A stretch of 64,000 nucleotides of DNA from Meridianimarinicoccus zhengii (GCF_003254465.1 NZ_QDFI01000010.1:20586-84585), one strand, 5' to 3'. Positions 29,726 to 38,360 are shown, counted from the first letter of the stretch. The notes: generated from the sequence alone by a model not told the origin. A program made the numbers and translations.

Positions 29726-30324
29726 GGCGCCGTTCCCCGACGGGCGGCGCGTTCCGCCACGCTGCGCTTTTCCTCGAGGATTTCGTCTTCCAGCGACTTG
29801 GCGCCGTACCAGTCCTGCAAGGCCGGGTTGGCCGTCACTGCAAGCCACAGCGCATGCAGCGCCGAGACCAGCGCATAGATCGCGAACATCACCAGCCCCG
29901 CGACCCAGACCGCCTGCGGCATCCACAGGGGCGTCTGACTGGGTGTGCCCGACAGGGTCTGGAATTCGATGCTTTCCTGCACCACCGTCCAGCCGCGCCA
30001 CGCAAGGAACACCGCCATGCCCGCGATGGCAAGCATCGCCACAACATCGAGGATGCCCGCCGCCCGCCGCGGCAGGCGTTCCAGAACAAGCTCGATCCGG
30101 GTGTGCCCGCGCAGCAGCAGCGTATAGGCGAATCCGAACGACGCGGCGGCCGCCAGTGCATAGCCCCCGTATTCGTCCGCGCCCTGCAACGAGACCCCGA
30201 CCGTCCGGCGCAACACGACCTCGAGACTGACGAACACCGCTACGCCGAGGATCGCGTAGCCCCCGAGCAACGCGAAGAACCGCACCACCGGCCCGAGAAG
30301 GCGTTCAACCGGGTTCTCGTTCAT
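29722..30324 (-). CDS. dctQ: TRAP transporter small permease (DctQ type)
   Basis: A 200-residue inner-membrane protein with four helices, partner of DctM. The family motif region VSLEVVLRRTVGVSLQGADEYGGY is at about residues 30-55 and the RGHTRIELVLERLP segment follows. The ATG at 30324 is preferred. It is separated from the binding-protein gene by a terminator-like hairpin (30356-30380). Confidence 0.88.
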   Translation of the reverse strand: MNENPVERLLGPVVRFFALLGGYAILGVAVFVSLEVVLRRTVGVSLQGADEYGGYALAAAASFGFAYTLLLRGHTRIELVLERLPRRAAGILDVVAMLAIAGMAVFLAWRGWTVVQESIEFQTLSGTPSQTPLWMPQAVWVAGLVMFAIYALVSALHALWLAVTANPALQDWYGAKSLEDEILEEKRSVAERAARRGTAP

Positions 30325-30355
30325 CCGCGTTCTCCTTGGGCCGGGCCGGCACGTG

Positions 30356-30380
30356 AAAAAGCCCCGCAAGGTGTCGCGGG
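30356..30380 (-). terminator. Terminator-like hairpin between DctP and DctQ genes
   Basis: On the minus strand, CCCGC and GCGGG pair (30376-30380 with 30363-30367) and are followed within two bases by TTTTT (30360-30356). Its location 12 bases after the DctP stop suggests partial termination, giving more binding protein than permease. Confidence 0.6.
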
Positions 30381-30391
30381 ACCGGAAAGCG

Positions 30392-31426
30392 TCACTCGAT
30401 GGTCAGGCCGCGCGCGGCGCCCACGGTCTCGTTCCAGATCGTGGTGCAGTTCGGATCGACCGCGTTGCAGGTGTCGCGCCAGATCGGCAGAACCACGGTT
30501 TCCGCGACCTCGGCGATGGCGGCCTGGTCCTCGGCCGTGATCTCGACCAGTTCCATGGAAAACGGCTTGTGTTCGGTACATTCACCGCCCGTGCTGCACG
30601 AGATCGCGTCGCCCGTGGCGTTGATCGCCAGACCCCACATCTGATCCTCCATCGCCGCGAAGGTTTCGGTCAGCGCCGCCTGTTCCTCGGGCGAGAACCG
30701 GTTCCACGCGTCGAGGTTCATCAGGTGCCCCTGCACCGACCCTGACACCGCCAGCGGCAGCAGGTGGGTCGTCACCTCGGGCCAGTTGCCGGTGTTGGCG
30801 GAGGTCGGCGAGGTCACGCCGCAGGACACCACGCCCCGCTGCAACGCCGGATACACCTCGGAGAATTGCAGCGTCACCGGCGTCGCGCCGAAATGTTCGA
30901 TCATCGCGGACATGGACGGGGTGAAGGACCGGATGCGCAGCCCTTCGAGATCGGCGAGCGTCTCGATCGGCGCGTTGCAGAAGAACACCTGCGGACCGAA
31001 GGGCCACAGCGTCAGCACCTTGGCGTTGAACTTTTCCTGCAACCGCGCATCGAACGCTGCGCGATAGGCATCCACCGCCTCGCGCAGGTCTTCCATGTTC
31101 GTGGACACCCCGATCAGGTCGATGCCCTCGAAGAACGGATCGTCGCGTGATGCCATCCCGATCTGCACGGACATCACGTCGAAGATGCCCGACCGCAGCA
31201 TCCGGAACGCATCCTGCGCCTGCACGCCCACGACGTCCATCGGGTTGTAGTTCACGGCAAGATCGACACCGGACAGCGCCCCGAGTTCCGCGAAGAACGC
31301 GCTTTCGATGCCGACATGCTTCTGGTTCTGCGAAAAGTTTCCGGCCACCCGAAGCGGCGCCTGCGCCACCGCGGCCGACGCCACGACCAAGGCCGCCGTT
31401 CCGGCGAGCACGACATTTTTCAACAT
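30392..31426 (-). CDS. dctP: TRAP transporter solute-binding protein (DctP type)
   Basis: A 344-residue periplasmic protein. The signal peptide is MLKNVVLAGTAALVVASAAVAQA (about 22 residues). The mature part includes the segment LRVAGNFSQNQKHVGIESAFF and, mid-protein, LEGLRIRSFTPSMSAMIEHFG, whose Arg (about residue 155) typically binds the ligand carboxylate, then PVTLQFSEVYPALQRGVV. Two starts are possible (31435 or 31426); the latter has the better spaced AGGG. It is the first gene of the TRAP-amidohydrolase-RidA-DadA operon. The ligand is not identified. Confidence 0.92.
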   Translation of the reverse strand: MLKNVVLAGTAALVVASAAVAQAPLRVAGNFSQNQKHVGIESAFFAELGALSGVDLAVNYNPMDVVGVQAQDAFRMLRSGIFDVMSVQIGMASRDDPFFEGIDLIGVSTNMEDLREAVDAYRAAFDARLQEKFNAKVLTLWPFGPQVFFCNAPIETLADLEGLRIRSFTPSMSAMIEHFGATPVTLQFSEVYPALQRGVVSCGVTSPTSANTGNWPEVTTHLLPLAVSGSVQGHLMNLDAWNRFSPEEQAALTETFAAMEDQMWGLAINATGDAISCSTGGECTEHKPFSMELVEITAEDQAAIAEVAETVVLPIWRDTCNAVDPNCTTIWNETVGAARGLTIE

Positions 31427-31727
31427 GACATCCATCCCTGCTTTGTATTCATTTTTGGACTGTGCTTCAGAACGGCGGGCCACGGAAGCCTGTTGATGTG
31501 GCATGGGTCGCGTTTCCGAAGCGTGAGCCATGCATCGGTCCCAAATCAAGGCGAACATGCCAAAAACGCTCATTAATGCATCAATAATTGAAAGATGAGT
31601 GCAAGAATGCGGTCCACCAGCGCAAACTGGCACTGTTCGGGACACGCGCGGAAGGGTATCAGGATATGGAAGACCGCGCAGGCACATGCCGCGTAACGGT
31701 TTGTCCAATATGGAGGTCACGCAAGGT
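31427..31727. other. Divergent control region, TRAP operon versus racemase operon
   Basis: About 300 bases, relatively A+T-rich around 31430-31460 and 31560-31600, between the divergent DctP and racemase-like genes. No coding frame with a sensible product was found. The GntR gene on the plus side is the likely controller, but no clear TGTNNNACA-type GntR site was seen. Confidence 0.4.
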
Positions 31728-32528
31728 ATGCATGCAAAAATGCCAGAAGCTGCGTTCGATGCGCCCGAGGCCGTGCCGCACGGGTCGCCGGTACGGCTCG
31801 GCATGCTCACGCCGTCGTCGAACACGGTGCTCGAACCCGAGACGCAGGCGTTGATGGCACCGCTCGGCGCGACGGCCACGGCCCATTTCGGACGTTTCAG
31901 GGTGACGCAGATCGGGCTCGATGGCGCGGCGGACAGCCAGTTTCAGCTCGACCCGATCCTGGACGCGGCGGATCTTCTGGCCGATGCGAAGCCCGACCTG
32001 ATCGCGTGGAACGGCACATCGGCCGCGTGGCGCGGCTTTGACACCGATCACAGACTGTGCGCGGCCATCGCGGATCGATCCGGGGTGCCTGCCACGTCGT
32101 GCATCCTGGCGCTCAACGCGGCGATATCGGCGCTTGACGTCAGGCGGCTGGGGCTTGTCACCCCGTATACCGCGGATGTCCAGCAGGCCATCGCGCGCAA
32201 TTACGCGGCCCACGGTATCGACATCGTGGCAGAGGAACATGCCGGGCGGCGCGACAATTTCTCGTTCAGCGAACTGTCCGAAGACGACATCGCCGGGATG
32301 TGCCGCAAGGTCGCCGCCGCGCGCCCCGATGCCATCGCGGTCGTCTGCACGAACATGCGCGGGGCACGCAATGCCGCGGTCCTGGAGGCGGAACTGGATA
32401 TCCCGATCCTCGACTCCGTGGCAGTCACGTTGTGGGGCAGCCTGCAGCGCACCGGCGTGTCCACCTTGCCCCTTGGCCGTTTCGGCCGCCTGTTTTCGCT
32501 GACACCAGACTGGCAGACTGCGCCATGA
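31728..32528 (+). CDS. Asp/Glu racemase superfamily enzyme (maleate isomerase/AMDase-like)
   Basis: A 266-residue cytoplasmic enzyme of the family that includes maleate isomerase, arylmalonate decarboxylase and hydantoin racemase. The substrate-binding TPSSNTVLEPE segment is at about residues 25-35, and the second catalytic cysteine is Cys207 in AVVCTNMRGA. At the position of the first cysteine the sequence reads WNGTSA, with Asn95. A one-cysteine enzyme therefore may act as a decarboxylase-like or altered isomerase. GGAGG lies 11 bases before the ATG at 31728. It overlaps the GntR gene by ATGA. Confidence 0.78.
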   Translation: MHAKMPEAAFDAPEAVPHGSPVRLGMLTPSSNTVLEPETQALMAPLGATATAHFGRFRVTQIGLDGAADSQFQLDPILDAADLLADAKPDLIAWNGTSAAWRGFDTDHRLCAAIADRSGVPATSCILALNAAISALDVRRLGLVTPYTADVQQAIARNYAAHGIDIVAEEHAGRRDNFSFSELSEDDIAGMCRKVAAARPDAIAVVCTNMRGARNAAVLEAELDIPILDSVAVTLWGSLQRTGVSTLPLGRFGRLFSLTPDWQTAP

Positions 32529-33232
32529 CCGACGCGCCCGTCACCGGCCCGCGCACCGCGGATAGGGCCGACAGCCTGCACGCTCGGCTGGTGGCGGGCA
32601 TCCGCGACATCATCGTCCGCGGCGAACTGCCGGATGGAACGCGCATTCCCGAGGCGGCCCTGTGCCAGCGGTTCGCCGTGTCCCGCACGCCGCTGCGCGA
32701 GGCGCTGAAATCGCTCGCCAGCGAAGGGCTGGTCACATTGCGCCCCAACCGCGGCGCGGTGGTCGCGCCGCTCGACCCCCCCGTGCTGGCCGAGGTTTTC
32801 GAAGCGAAGGGGGCGCTGGAGCGGTTCATCGGGCTGGCCGCCGCGGACCGCGCGGACAGGACCGACATGCAGGCTCTGGAGTCGCTCCATGCGGACCTGT
32901 GCGCGGCGGCGGCGATCCGCGATGCCGATCTCTACAGCGATGTGAACGCGGCTTTTCACGAGCGCATGGCGGATGCGGCCGGGAACAGGCAGGTCCGCCA
33001 GATCTATGCCACGTTGCAGGCGCAGGTGCGGCGGGCCCGGCACGCGGTGAACCACGATCCCGCGCGCATCGCGGCATCGCTCGCGGAACACGAGGCAATC
33101 ATGGCCGCACTGCGCGTGCGCGCGCGGCTTGATTTGTCCGAACGCCTTGCACAGCACAACGCCGCAACCGCGCATGCGATCCTCGCACAATTCGGGACCG
33201 CGCAAGACGGGGACGGCGCGCGCAAGGGGTGA
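32525..33232 (+). CDS. GntR-family regulator, FadR/FCD subfamily
   Basis: A 235-residue transcription factor. The winged helix (about residues 18-80) contains LPDGTRIPEAALCQRFAVSRTPLREALKSLASEGLV, a textbook GntR DNA-binding segment. The C-terminal FCD effector domain includes the metal/acid-binding DVNAAFHERM block and a later LAEHEAIMAAL. It overlaps the racemase-like gene by four bases and probably controls the divergent TRAP catabolic operon. Confidence 0.9.
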   Translation: MTDAPVTGPRTADRADSLHARLVAGIRDIIVRGELPDGTRIPEAALCQRFAVSRTPLREALKSLASEGLVTLRPNRGAVVAPLDPPVLAEVFEAKGALERFIGLAAADRADRTDMQALESLHADLCAAAAIRDADLYSDVNAAFHERMADAAGNRQVRQIYATLQAQVRRARHAVNHDPARIAASLAEHEAIMAALRVRARLDLSERLAQHNAATAHAILAQFGTAQDGDGARKG

Positions 33233-33264
33233 CCACTGTCACCACGTGCAACGCCGGGTCGGAG

Positions 33265-33307
33265 CCTGCGCACATGCCCGCCGCGCGGGCGGCATGCCGC
33301 GCGCAGG
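33265..33307 (+). terminator. Long imperfect hairpin after the GntR gene
   Basis: CCTGCGC (33265-33271) pairs with GCGCAGG (33301-33307), with an inner ATGC/CGCC...GGCG/GCAT stem. It lies about 35 bases after the GntR stop. There is no T-run, so it may be a terminator needing other factors. It separates the GntR operon from the next transcription unit. Confidence 0.4.
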
Positions 33308-33364
33308 ACCCTGGCGTCCCGCTCCGGCCCCGGACCGGGACGGCACGCTTTGGCACAAGTCGGG

Positions 33365-33389
33365 TATAAATGACTTTCCGTAAGGTCAT
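33365..33389 (+). promoter_or_regulatory. TATAAA box and adjoining inverted repeat before the novel operon
   Basis: TATAAA at 33365-33370 is followed by an inverted repeat ATGACTTT-CCGT-AAGGTCAT (33370-33389) with one mismatch. It is about 80 bases before the first gene of the 33.5-42.5 kb operon. The A+T-rich hexamer and operator-like repeat make it a candidate promoter/operator. No good -35 box lies 17 bases upstream. Confidence 0.35.
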
Positions 33390-33466
33390 GATTCGCCTTA
33401 GCGTTGCATCAACGAAGCCGGTGCACGCCGACCCGCGCAGCATCGGCGGATGACGGGGGGACATCC

Positions 33467-34600
33467 ATGGCACGGGCCATCGCATCGGCTGACCTCGCAA
33501 CGCGGGACGATGGCTTCCGGATAGTCTTTCACTCCATCGGCGGCGCGGCGCCCGGCAATGCCGCGGCCATCGCAATCGGGCTCGGCGTGCCGGTCACCCC
33601 GGTGATGGAGGCGCTCTATCGCGCGCCATCGGTTCTTGTGGACGGGCTGAACGCCGAGATCGGCGAACGCATGCGCGCGCTGCTGACCGACATGGGCTGC
33701 CGCGTCACGCTCGACCCGATGACCGCGCCGCTGCCCGCACCCGCCCCTCTGCAGGACGCGGCACTGCACATCACGGACACGGCGCGCTATGGCGCGATTA
33801 CGTCGGCGCTGGCCGAATTCCTGGGCACGCCCGGGGAAGACGCGGCCCGGCTGATCGCCACACCGCCGGGGATCGTGCTGGGCGGGGTCAGCCCGGCGAC
33901 GATCGCGGCGCTGGCCGAACGGATCGGACCGGGCGCGGACCTTGTGGCCTCCGACCCGGCGCACGCCCTTTACGACCTGTTTCTCGGCCCCTGCGACGGG
34001 ATCACCCGGTCGCGGCTTTTCAGCGATCTGCGCCGCGCGGGGTTCAAGCCGCTGGCCGATGCAGGCTGTATCCTGACCGGGCTGACCAAGACACAGGCCG
34101 ATGCAGTCTGGGCGGCCCATGGGCGGGTGCGCGACCTGCGCGTGGTGAACCGCGATTTCCTGCGTTTCGACCTGGTGCTGACCGGCGGCGCACCGTCGCC
34201 CGCCGCGACCCGCGCGCTGATCGAAACGGCGGGCATCCCGGCCCATGTGGTGCCGCGGCTGTTCGACGAAGGCGAGATCACCGTGATGGAGGCCCTGCTC
34301 CATGCGGACATGGCGCCGGCGATGGAACGGTTGACCGCAGCGGGGCTGGAGATCCGCGCGGATCTTGTGACCTTTCTCCATCTCGGCGTCGATATCGTCG
34401 CGGCGCAACATCCGCGCGCCTTGCGCGACACGCTGAAGGCCATCGGAATCGAAACGACGGAAAGCGACCTGCGCCGCCTGCCCTACCGCCTTCCGTGGCG
34501 GTTGCCGGAACTCCAAGCGCGGCTGCTGAGGGACACGCTGGAGGCGGCAGGTGCGCGAACCGAACTGGTGGACGTGACGGACACGGAGGCGCATCCATGA
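33467..34600 (+). CDS. Internally repetitive protein of unknown function
   Basis: A 377-residue protein I do not recognise. It appears to consist of about five degenerate repeats of 60-75 residues, each with a hydrophobic strand, then a helix of the form LxxxLxxxGxxxxxxD. Examples are ERMRALLTDMGCRVTLDP, LFSDLRRAGFKPLADAG, TRALIETAGIPAHVVPR, LRDTLKAIGIETTESD and LRDTLEAAGARTELVD. No signal peptide or membrane helix is visible. GGGGGGAC precedes the ATG at 33467. It is the first gene of the ten-gene operon and overlaps the TPR gene by ATGA. Confidence 0.7.
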   Translation: MARAIASADLATRDDGFRIVFHSIGGAAPGNAAAIAIGLGVPVTPVMEALYRAPSVLVDGLNAEIGERMRALLTDMGCRVTLDPMTAPLPAPAPLQDAALHITDTARYGAITSALAEFLGTPGEDAARLIATPPGIVLGGVSPATIAALAERIGPGADLVASDPAHALYDLFLGPCDGITRSRLFSDLRRAGFKPLADAGCILTGLTKTQADAVWAAHGRVRDLRVVNRDFLRFDLVLTGGAPSPAATRALIETAGIPAHVVPRLFDEGEITVMEALLHADMAPAMERLTAAGLEIRADLVTFLHLGVDIVAAQHPRALRDTLKAIGIETTESDLRRLPYRLPWRLPELQARLLRDTLEAAGARTELVDVTDTEAHP

Positions 34601-35187
34601 CCGGGCAGACCCCCACCCGGCCCGCGGCACGCGGGCACGGGCTGCATGTCGGCATCGCCGAGGCAGGCAAGCTTCGCGCCCTTGCGGGCGACCATGCCGA
34701 CGCCCTGCGCCATTACCGCGAGGCGCTGCGGCTTGCACAGGCCGCCCGTGCGCCCGAGGTGTTCTTTCGCCACTACACCCAGTGCGTGCTGGAAAGCCTT
34801 GAACAGACCGGTGCGCATGACGAGGTGATCGCGTTCTGCGAACAGGCGCTGGACCATTACGCGGCGCAAGGCGCGACACTGACCGTACATCGCCGCGACC
34901 GCGCGGCGTTGCTGGAACGGCTTGCGCTCAACCGCATCAAGGCCGGCCGGGACGAAGACGCCCTCGCCCCGCTCGACGCTGCGGTGGATCTCGTTGCGGC
35001 GGGCGACCTGCCGGTGGCGCGCACGGTGCGCGACTGGCTGCGCCGCGGCATGCGCCCCGACCCGCGCCGCATCACCGAATTGCAGGCGAAGCACGGCTAT
35101 TACGCCGTCACCGCCGACCGGGTGGAACCCAACCGCGCCATCGCCCTGCCCGACCGCATGAAGGGACATGCCTCCGCCACGATCTGA
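34597..35187 (+). CDS. TPR-repeat protein
   Basis: A 196-residue, probably cytoplasmic protein. The first 130 residues contain about three tetratricopeptide-like helical pairs (LRALAGDHADALRHYREALRLA; VLESLEQTGAHDEVIAFCEQALDHY; LALNRIKAGRDEDALAPLDAAVDL). The rest is basic and ends in a short polar tail. TPRs mediate protein-protein contacts, suggesting an assembly or adaptor role in the operon. It overlaps the preceding gene by four bases. Confidence 0.75.
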   Translation: MTGQTPTRPAARGHGLHVGIAEAGKLRALAGDHADALRHYREALRLAQAARAPEVFFRHYTQCVLESLEQTGAHDEVIAFCEQALDHYAAQGATLTVHRRDRAALLERLALNRIKAGRDEDALAPLDAAVDLVAAGDLPVARTVRDWLRRGMRPDPRRITELQAKHGYYAVTADRVEPNRAIALPDRMKGHASATI

Positions 35188-35235
35188 CACGCGACCCGCC
35201 ACCCAGCTCCGCGCTGCCGACCAGAGGAAAAGCCG

Positions 35236-37011
35236 ATGCCAGATATCGAAGACATGACACCGGGCCAGGTGCTGGCCGAAGCGAGCGTCGCGGATTTCAT
35301 CAAGGCGCTCGGCCTGTCCATCGCCGAAGCGCAGAAGGCGCTGGACGAGAACTCGGTCAACCAGATGGGCGAATTCATCACGCCGCGCGAAGGGCTGGGT
35401 GGCAAGTCGCTGCTGGATATCGGGCTGATGCCCGCCTTCTACCACTACCAGCACGCCGACATCACTTGTTCCATGCAACTGTCCCTGCGTGTTGAAAAAA
35501 ACATCGGAGTGGGCGTCAATATCGGCGGGTCGTTCAGCGATACGACGACGTCGAGCGACAGTTCGACGACGTCGGAGACCAGCACGACAAGCGGCAGCAC
35601 GACCGCCACCAGCACCCGCAGCGCCGAGGTGCGCATCAACGTCGCGAGCACCGGGGCGCTGACCGTGGGCGGGGACAGTTTCAGCCTGGCCGGCGACAGC
35701 CCGCGCGCGCGGATCGAGGCGCTGTCCGACGCGATCCGCGGGCGAGACGATATCACCCGCGCCATCCCGATCCAGGAATGCACGCCCATCGACCCGGTGC
35801 CGACGACATCCGCACCCGCCGAACAGGTGGTCTGCTCGCCCAATGCCGTGGCCTTCGTCGGCGGCGGGTTCGAGAACGGGCTGATCCGGATCGACCGCAA
35901 CCCGACCGTGGCGGGGTCGCCGGAAAACTTCCGGCTGAACGGATCGCTGACCGTCCCGGTCAGCCGGGTGACGGGCACCGACGCGGCGGCCAAGCTGCAG
36001 TATGCCACCGACGTGGCCGCGGCGATCGAAGCCACGCCCTTCACCGCGCGGCTGCTGGAGGCGGGCAAGCCGCACCTGCGCATCCTGTTCGACGTGGACA
36101 AGGCGTTCATCCGGTCCGAGTTCGACAACCGGCTGCGCAATTTCGCGGGCTTCCTGCGCGCGACGGGCCTGACCTGCAACGTCAACGGCTATGCGAGCAC
36201 GACCGCCAGCGACAGCCATAACCGCACCCTGTCCGAGAACCGCGCGGCGGCGGTGCGCAACCGGCTGATCGCCCATGGCGTGCCCGCGGCGCAACTGCCC
36301 ACCAATTCCTTCGGGGAGGATCGCTGGCGGGCCGAGGGCGTGCCGGACGAATACGAAAGCCAGCCGCACCGCGTGGTGGAACTCGTGCCCGATACGGACG
36401 ACCATTTCGTCTGGGTGGACGGTGACGCGTCGAACCAGCTCGACGGGGTGACACCAGACCAGTTGGGCGGCAACGACAGCGGCGACAACGGCTGGGTCTA
36501 TGTCTACGACGCGCTCGGGCTGTCGGGGTTGAACGGCGAGACCGTCACGATCAAGGGCCAGAGCTTTCCGCTGTCGGGCACAGCCGCGGGCGGCCACGCC
36601 GCGGACAGCGCCGAAGCCTTCGCCCGCAACCTCGCCACCGCGGTCAATGCCAACGCGTCGGTCGGGGTGGAGGCATCGGCGGCGGGCAACGTGACCAACC
36701 TGTGCAATGAAGGCGACAGCTTCCGGATGATCCTCGTCACCTCGTCCAGCCGCGACATCGCCCTGTCGGGCACGTCGGGCATCACCGTCACCACGGCCTT
36801 CAGCCGCACGTCGTCCTCCACAGGCACGCGGGAGAATACAGGCAACCGGACCGTGGCCATCGGCGCGTCGGTGGACGTGCGCTACGGGCGGCAGTTCGAG
36901 ATGAACGTGACCGGCAATTCGTCGATCTCGGCCCGGCTCGTTTCGATCCCGGCCCCGCCGCAATTCCTTGAGACGATCAAGGAATTCCTCGACACGGGCA
37001 GCGGGGGCTAA
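35236..37011 (+). CDS. FYxF-family core protein with OmpA-like domain
   Basis: A 591-residue protein of unknown function. Residues 20-80 carry the family N-terminus (LGLSIAEAQKALDENS and DIGLMPAFYHYQHADI). A Ser/Thr-rich stretch (about 102-128) follows. Residues 282-385 are an OmpA/MotB-like peptidoglycan-associating domain: ILFDVDKAFI, NVNGYASTTASDSHN, LSENRAAAVRNRL and HRVVELV. The last 50 residues repeat the family C-terminal block (VDVRYGRQFEMNVTGNSSI, then IPAPPQFLE). No Sec signal peptide is visible, unusual for an OmpA-like protein. GAGGAAAAG precedes the ATG. Third gene of the operon. Confidence 0.75.
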   Translation: MPDIEDMTPGQVLAEASVADFIKALGLSIAEAQKALDENSVNQMGEFITPREGLGGKSLLDIGLMPAFYHYQHADITCSMQLSLRVEKNIGVGVNIGGSFSDTTTSSDSSTTSETSTTSGSTTATSTRSAEVRINVASTGALTVGGDSFSLAGDSPRARIEALSDAIRGRDDITRAIPIQECTPIDPVPTTSAPAEQVVCSPNAVAFVGGGFENGLIRIDRNPTVAGSPENFRLNGSLTVPVSRVTGTDAAAKLQYATDVAAAIEATPFTARLLEAGKPHLRILFDVDKAFIRSEFDNRLRNFAGFLRATGLTCNVNGYASTTASDSHNRTLSENRAAAVRNRLIAHGVPAAQLPTNSFGEDRWRAEGVPDEYESQPHRVVELVPDTDDHFVWVDGDASNQLDGVTPDQLGGNDSGDNGWVYVYDALGLSGLNGETVTIKGQSFPLSGTAAGGHAADSAEAFARNLATAVNANASVGVEASAAGNVTNLCNEGDSFRMILVTSSSRDIALSGTSGITVTTAFSRTSSSTGTRENTGNRTVAIGASVDVRYGRQFEMNVTGNSSISARLVSIPAPPQFLETIKEFLDTGSGG

Positions 37012-37014
37012 GCG

Positions 37015-37482
37015 GTGGCCGAGACACCCAAAGTCGCGCGCTCGCTGCTGTCGGCCCCCCTGCCCGACATCATCCAGCGGCTCGGTATCGCCATCGCGCA
37101 GGCACAGTACGCGCTCGACCGCAACTCGGTCTCCATGGCGACCGAGATGGCGGCGACGAAGGTCGAGATCGGCGGCGACGAATACAACCTGCTGAGCCTT
37201 GGCTTCGTGCCGTCCTTTTACAGCTTCACCGAAGCCACCGTCGAGGCGAAGCTGAGCTTTTCCATGACCGAAAGCACCGAAACCTCGGTCAATGTCGGGG
37301 TGCAGGTGGGCGGCGGCACGCCGTTCTTCATGGCGGCGGCCAGCGTTGACGTGGGCTATGCGCGCAAGTTTTCCGTCAGCGCCGAGGGCATGTCGTCCAT
37401 CGCGGCGCGGCTGGTCAGCCTGCCGCCGCCCGAGATCTTCACCGACCTTCTGAAACGCAAGTTCGAAACCGACGTGGTGTGA
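37015..37482 (+). CDS. FYxF-family core protein, minimal form
   Basis: A 155-residue protein that is the shortest copy of the shared core. It has LGIAIAQAQYALDRNS (about 23-38), then LLSLGFVPSFYSFTEATVEAK (about 59-79), a Ser/Thr-rich segment, and the C-terminal block VDVGYARKFSVSAEGMSSI followed by VSLPPPEIF. Start is GTG at 37015, three bases after the previous stop. It aligns end to end with the head and tail of the OmpA-bearing neighbour, which looks like this core with a large insertion. Function unknown. Confidence 0.7.
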   Translation: MAETPKVARSLLSAPLPDIIQRLGIAIAQAQYALDRNSVSMATEMAATKVEIGGDEYNLLSLGFVPSFYSFTEATVEAKLSFSMTESTETSVNVGVQVGGGTPFFMAAASVDVGYARKFSVSAEGMSSIAARLVSLPPPEIFTDLLKRKFETDVV

Positions 37483-37520
37483 CCCGCGCAACCAAGAGCC
37501 ATCGAGAGGAGAGTTGAACC

Positions 37521-38360
37521 ATGAGCATCGGACAGGAACTTCTCAACGTCCCCATGGGCGACATGATCCGCCAGATGGCCTTCGCCATCGCGGACGGTCA
37601 GACCAAGCTGGACGAGAACTCCATGAACACCGCCGAGATGATGGGCGGCCTGACCACGGTCTACGACGAAAAGGGCAATGTCAGCTTCGACGACAGCCGC
37701 GTGTTCTTCGGATACGAATACATGACCCTGGCCGAGGCCGTATCCTACGCGATCATGGACGACGCGATGACCGGCACGCTCGACGATGACGAGGCCAATT
37801 CGCTCTTCGCGATGGTCAAGAAGATCGCCACCACATTCGGCGTGACAATCGGCGGCACGCGCGGATCGCCCACGATCCCCAACACGGACGTGAGCAAGCC
37901 GGACGGCACCACCGTCAAGGCTCCGGACCTGGAAATCCGGATGCCCACCCGCATGTCCATGATGGAGCTGGGCTTCGCGCCGACGTTCTACCAGTTCGTG
38001 GACACGATCATCGAGGTGAAGATCGCCATCAAGATCACCCGCGACCGCAGCTACACGCGCACCCGCACGAACAAGGACAGCTCGATCGATAGCGCCTCCA
38101 AGCGCAAGCGCAGCTTCTGGGGCACGTCGCGGGCGTCGAGCTATTCACGCAACGTCGCCACGTCCCAGGTCGATGCGACCTATTCCAACCGCTACAGCTA
38201 TTCCGCGGAGGGCGCGTCGATCCTGCGCACCAAGATCATGCCGGTGCCCGTGCCGACCGCGCTGGAAGACCGGATCCAGTCCTTCATCGAAACCGAGGAA
38301 GCCCGCCGCGAAGCAGCACTCGAGGCACGCAGGGCGGCCGACGCGCCGGATGGCGATTGA
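37521..38360 (+). CDS. FYxF-family core protein with N-terminal insertion
   Basis: A 279-residue protein. It opens with the family helix (MAFAIADGQTKLDENS, about 19-34), has a ~100-residue insertion (about 40-140), then MELGFAPTFYQFVDTIIEVK (about 148-167), an Arg/Ser/Thr-rich segment (RDRSYTRTRTNKDSSIDS region) and the C-terminal YSNRYSYSAEGAS and MPVPVPTALEDRI. A charged helix with EARREAALEARR ends it. No signal peptide. GAGGAGAG precedes the ATG. Function unknown. Confidence 0.7.
   Translation: MSIGQELLNVPMGDMIRQMAFAIADGQTKLDENSMNTAEMMGGLTTVYDEKGNVSFDDSRVFFGYEYMTLAEAVSYAIMDDAMTGTLDDDEANSLFAMVKKIATTFGVTIGGTRGSPTIPNTDVSKPDGTTVKAPDLEIRMPTRMSMMELGFAPTFYQFVDTIIEVKIAIKITRDRSYTRTRTNKDSSIDSASKRKRSFWGTSRASSYSRNVATSQVDATYSNRYSYSAEGASILRTKIMPVPVPTALEDRIQSFIETEEARREAALEARRAADAPDGD

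Noticed and set aside
33350..33366. TGGCAC element resembling the -24 part of a sigma-54 promoter
   Set aside because: The -12 TTGC element is absent at the required spacing (GGGT instead).
34483..37491. A 1002-residue open frame on the minus strand opposite the novel operon
   Set aside because: Composition is Arg/Gly/His-rich with no domain. It is an antisense shadow caused by high third-position G+C of the real plus-strand genes, which carry recognisable TPR and OmpA-like domains.
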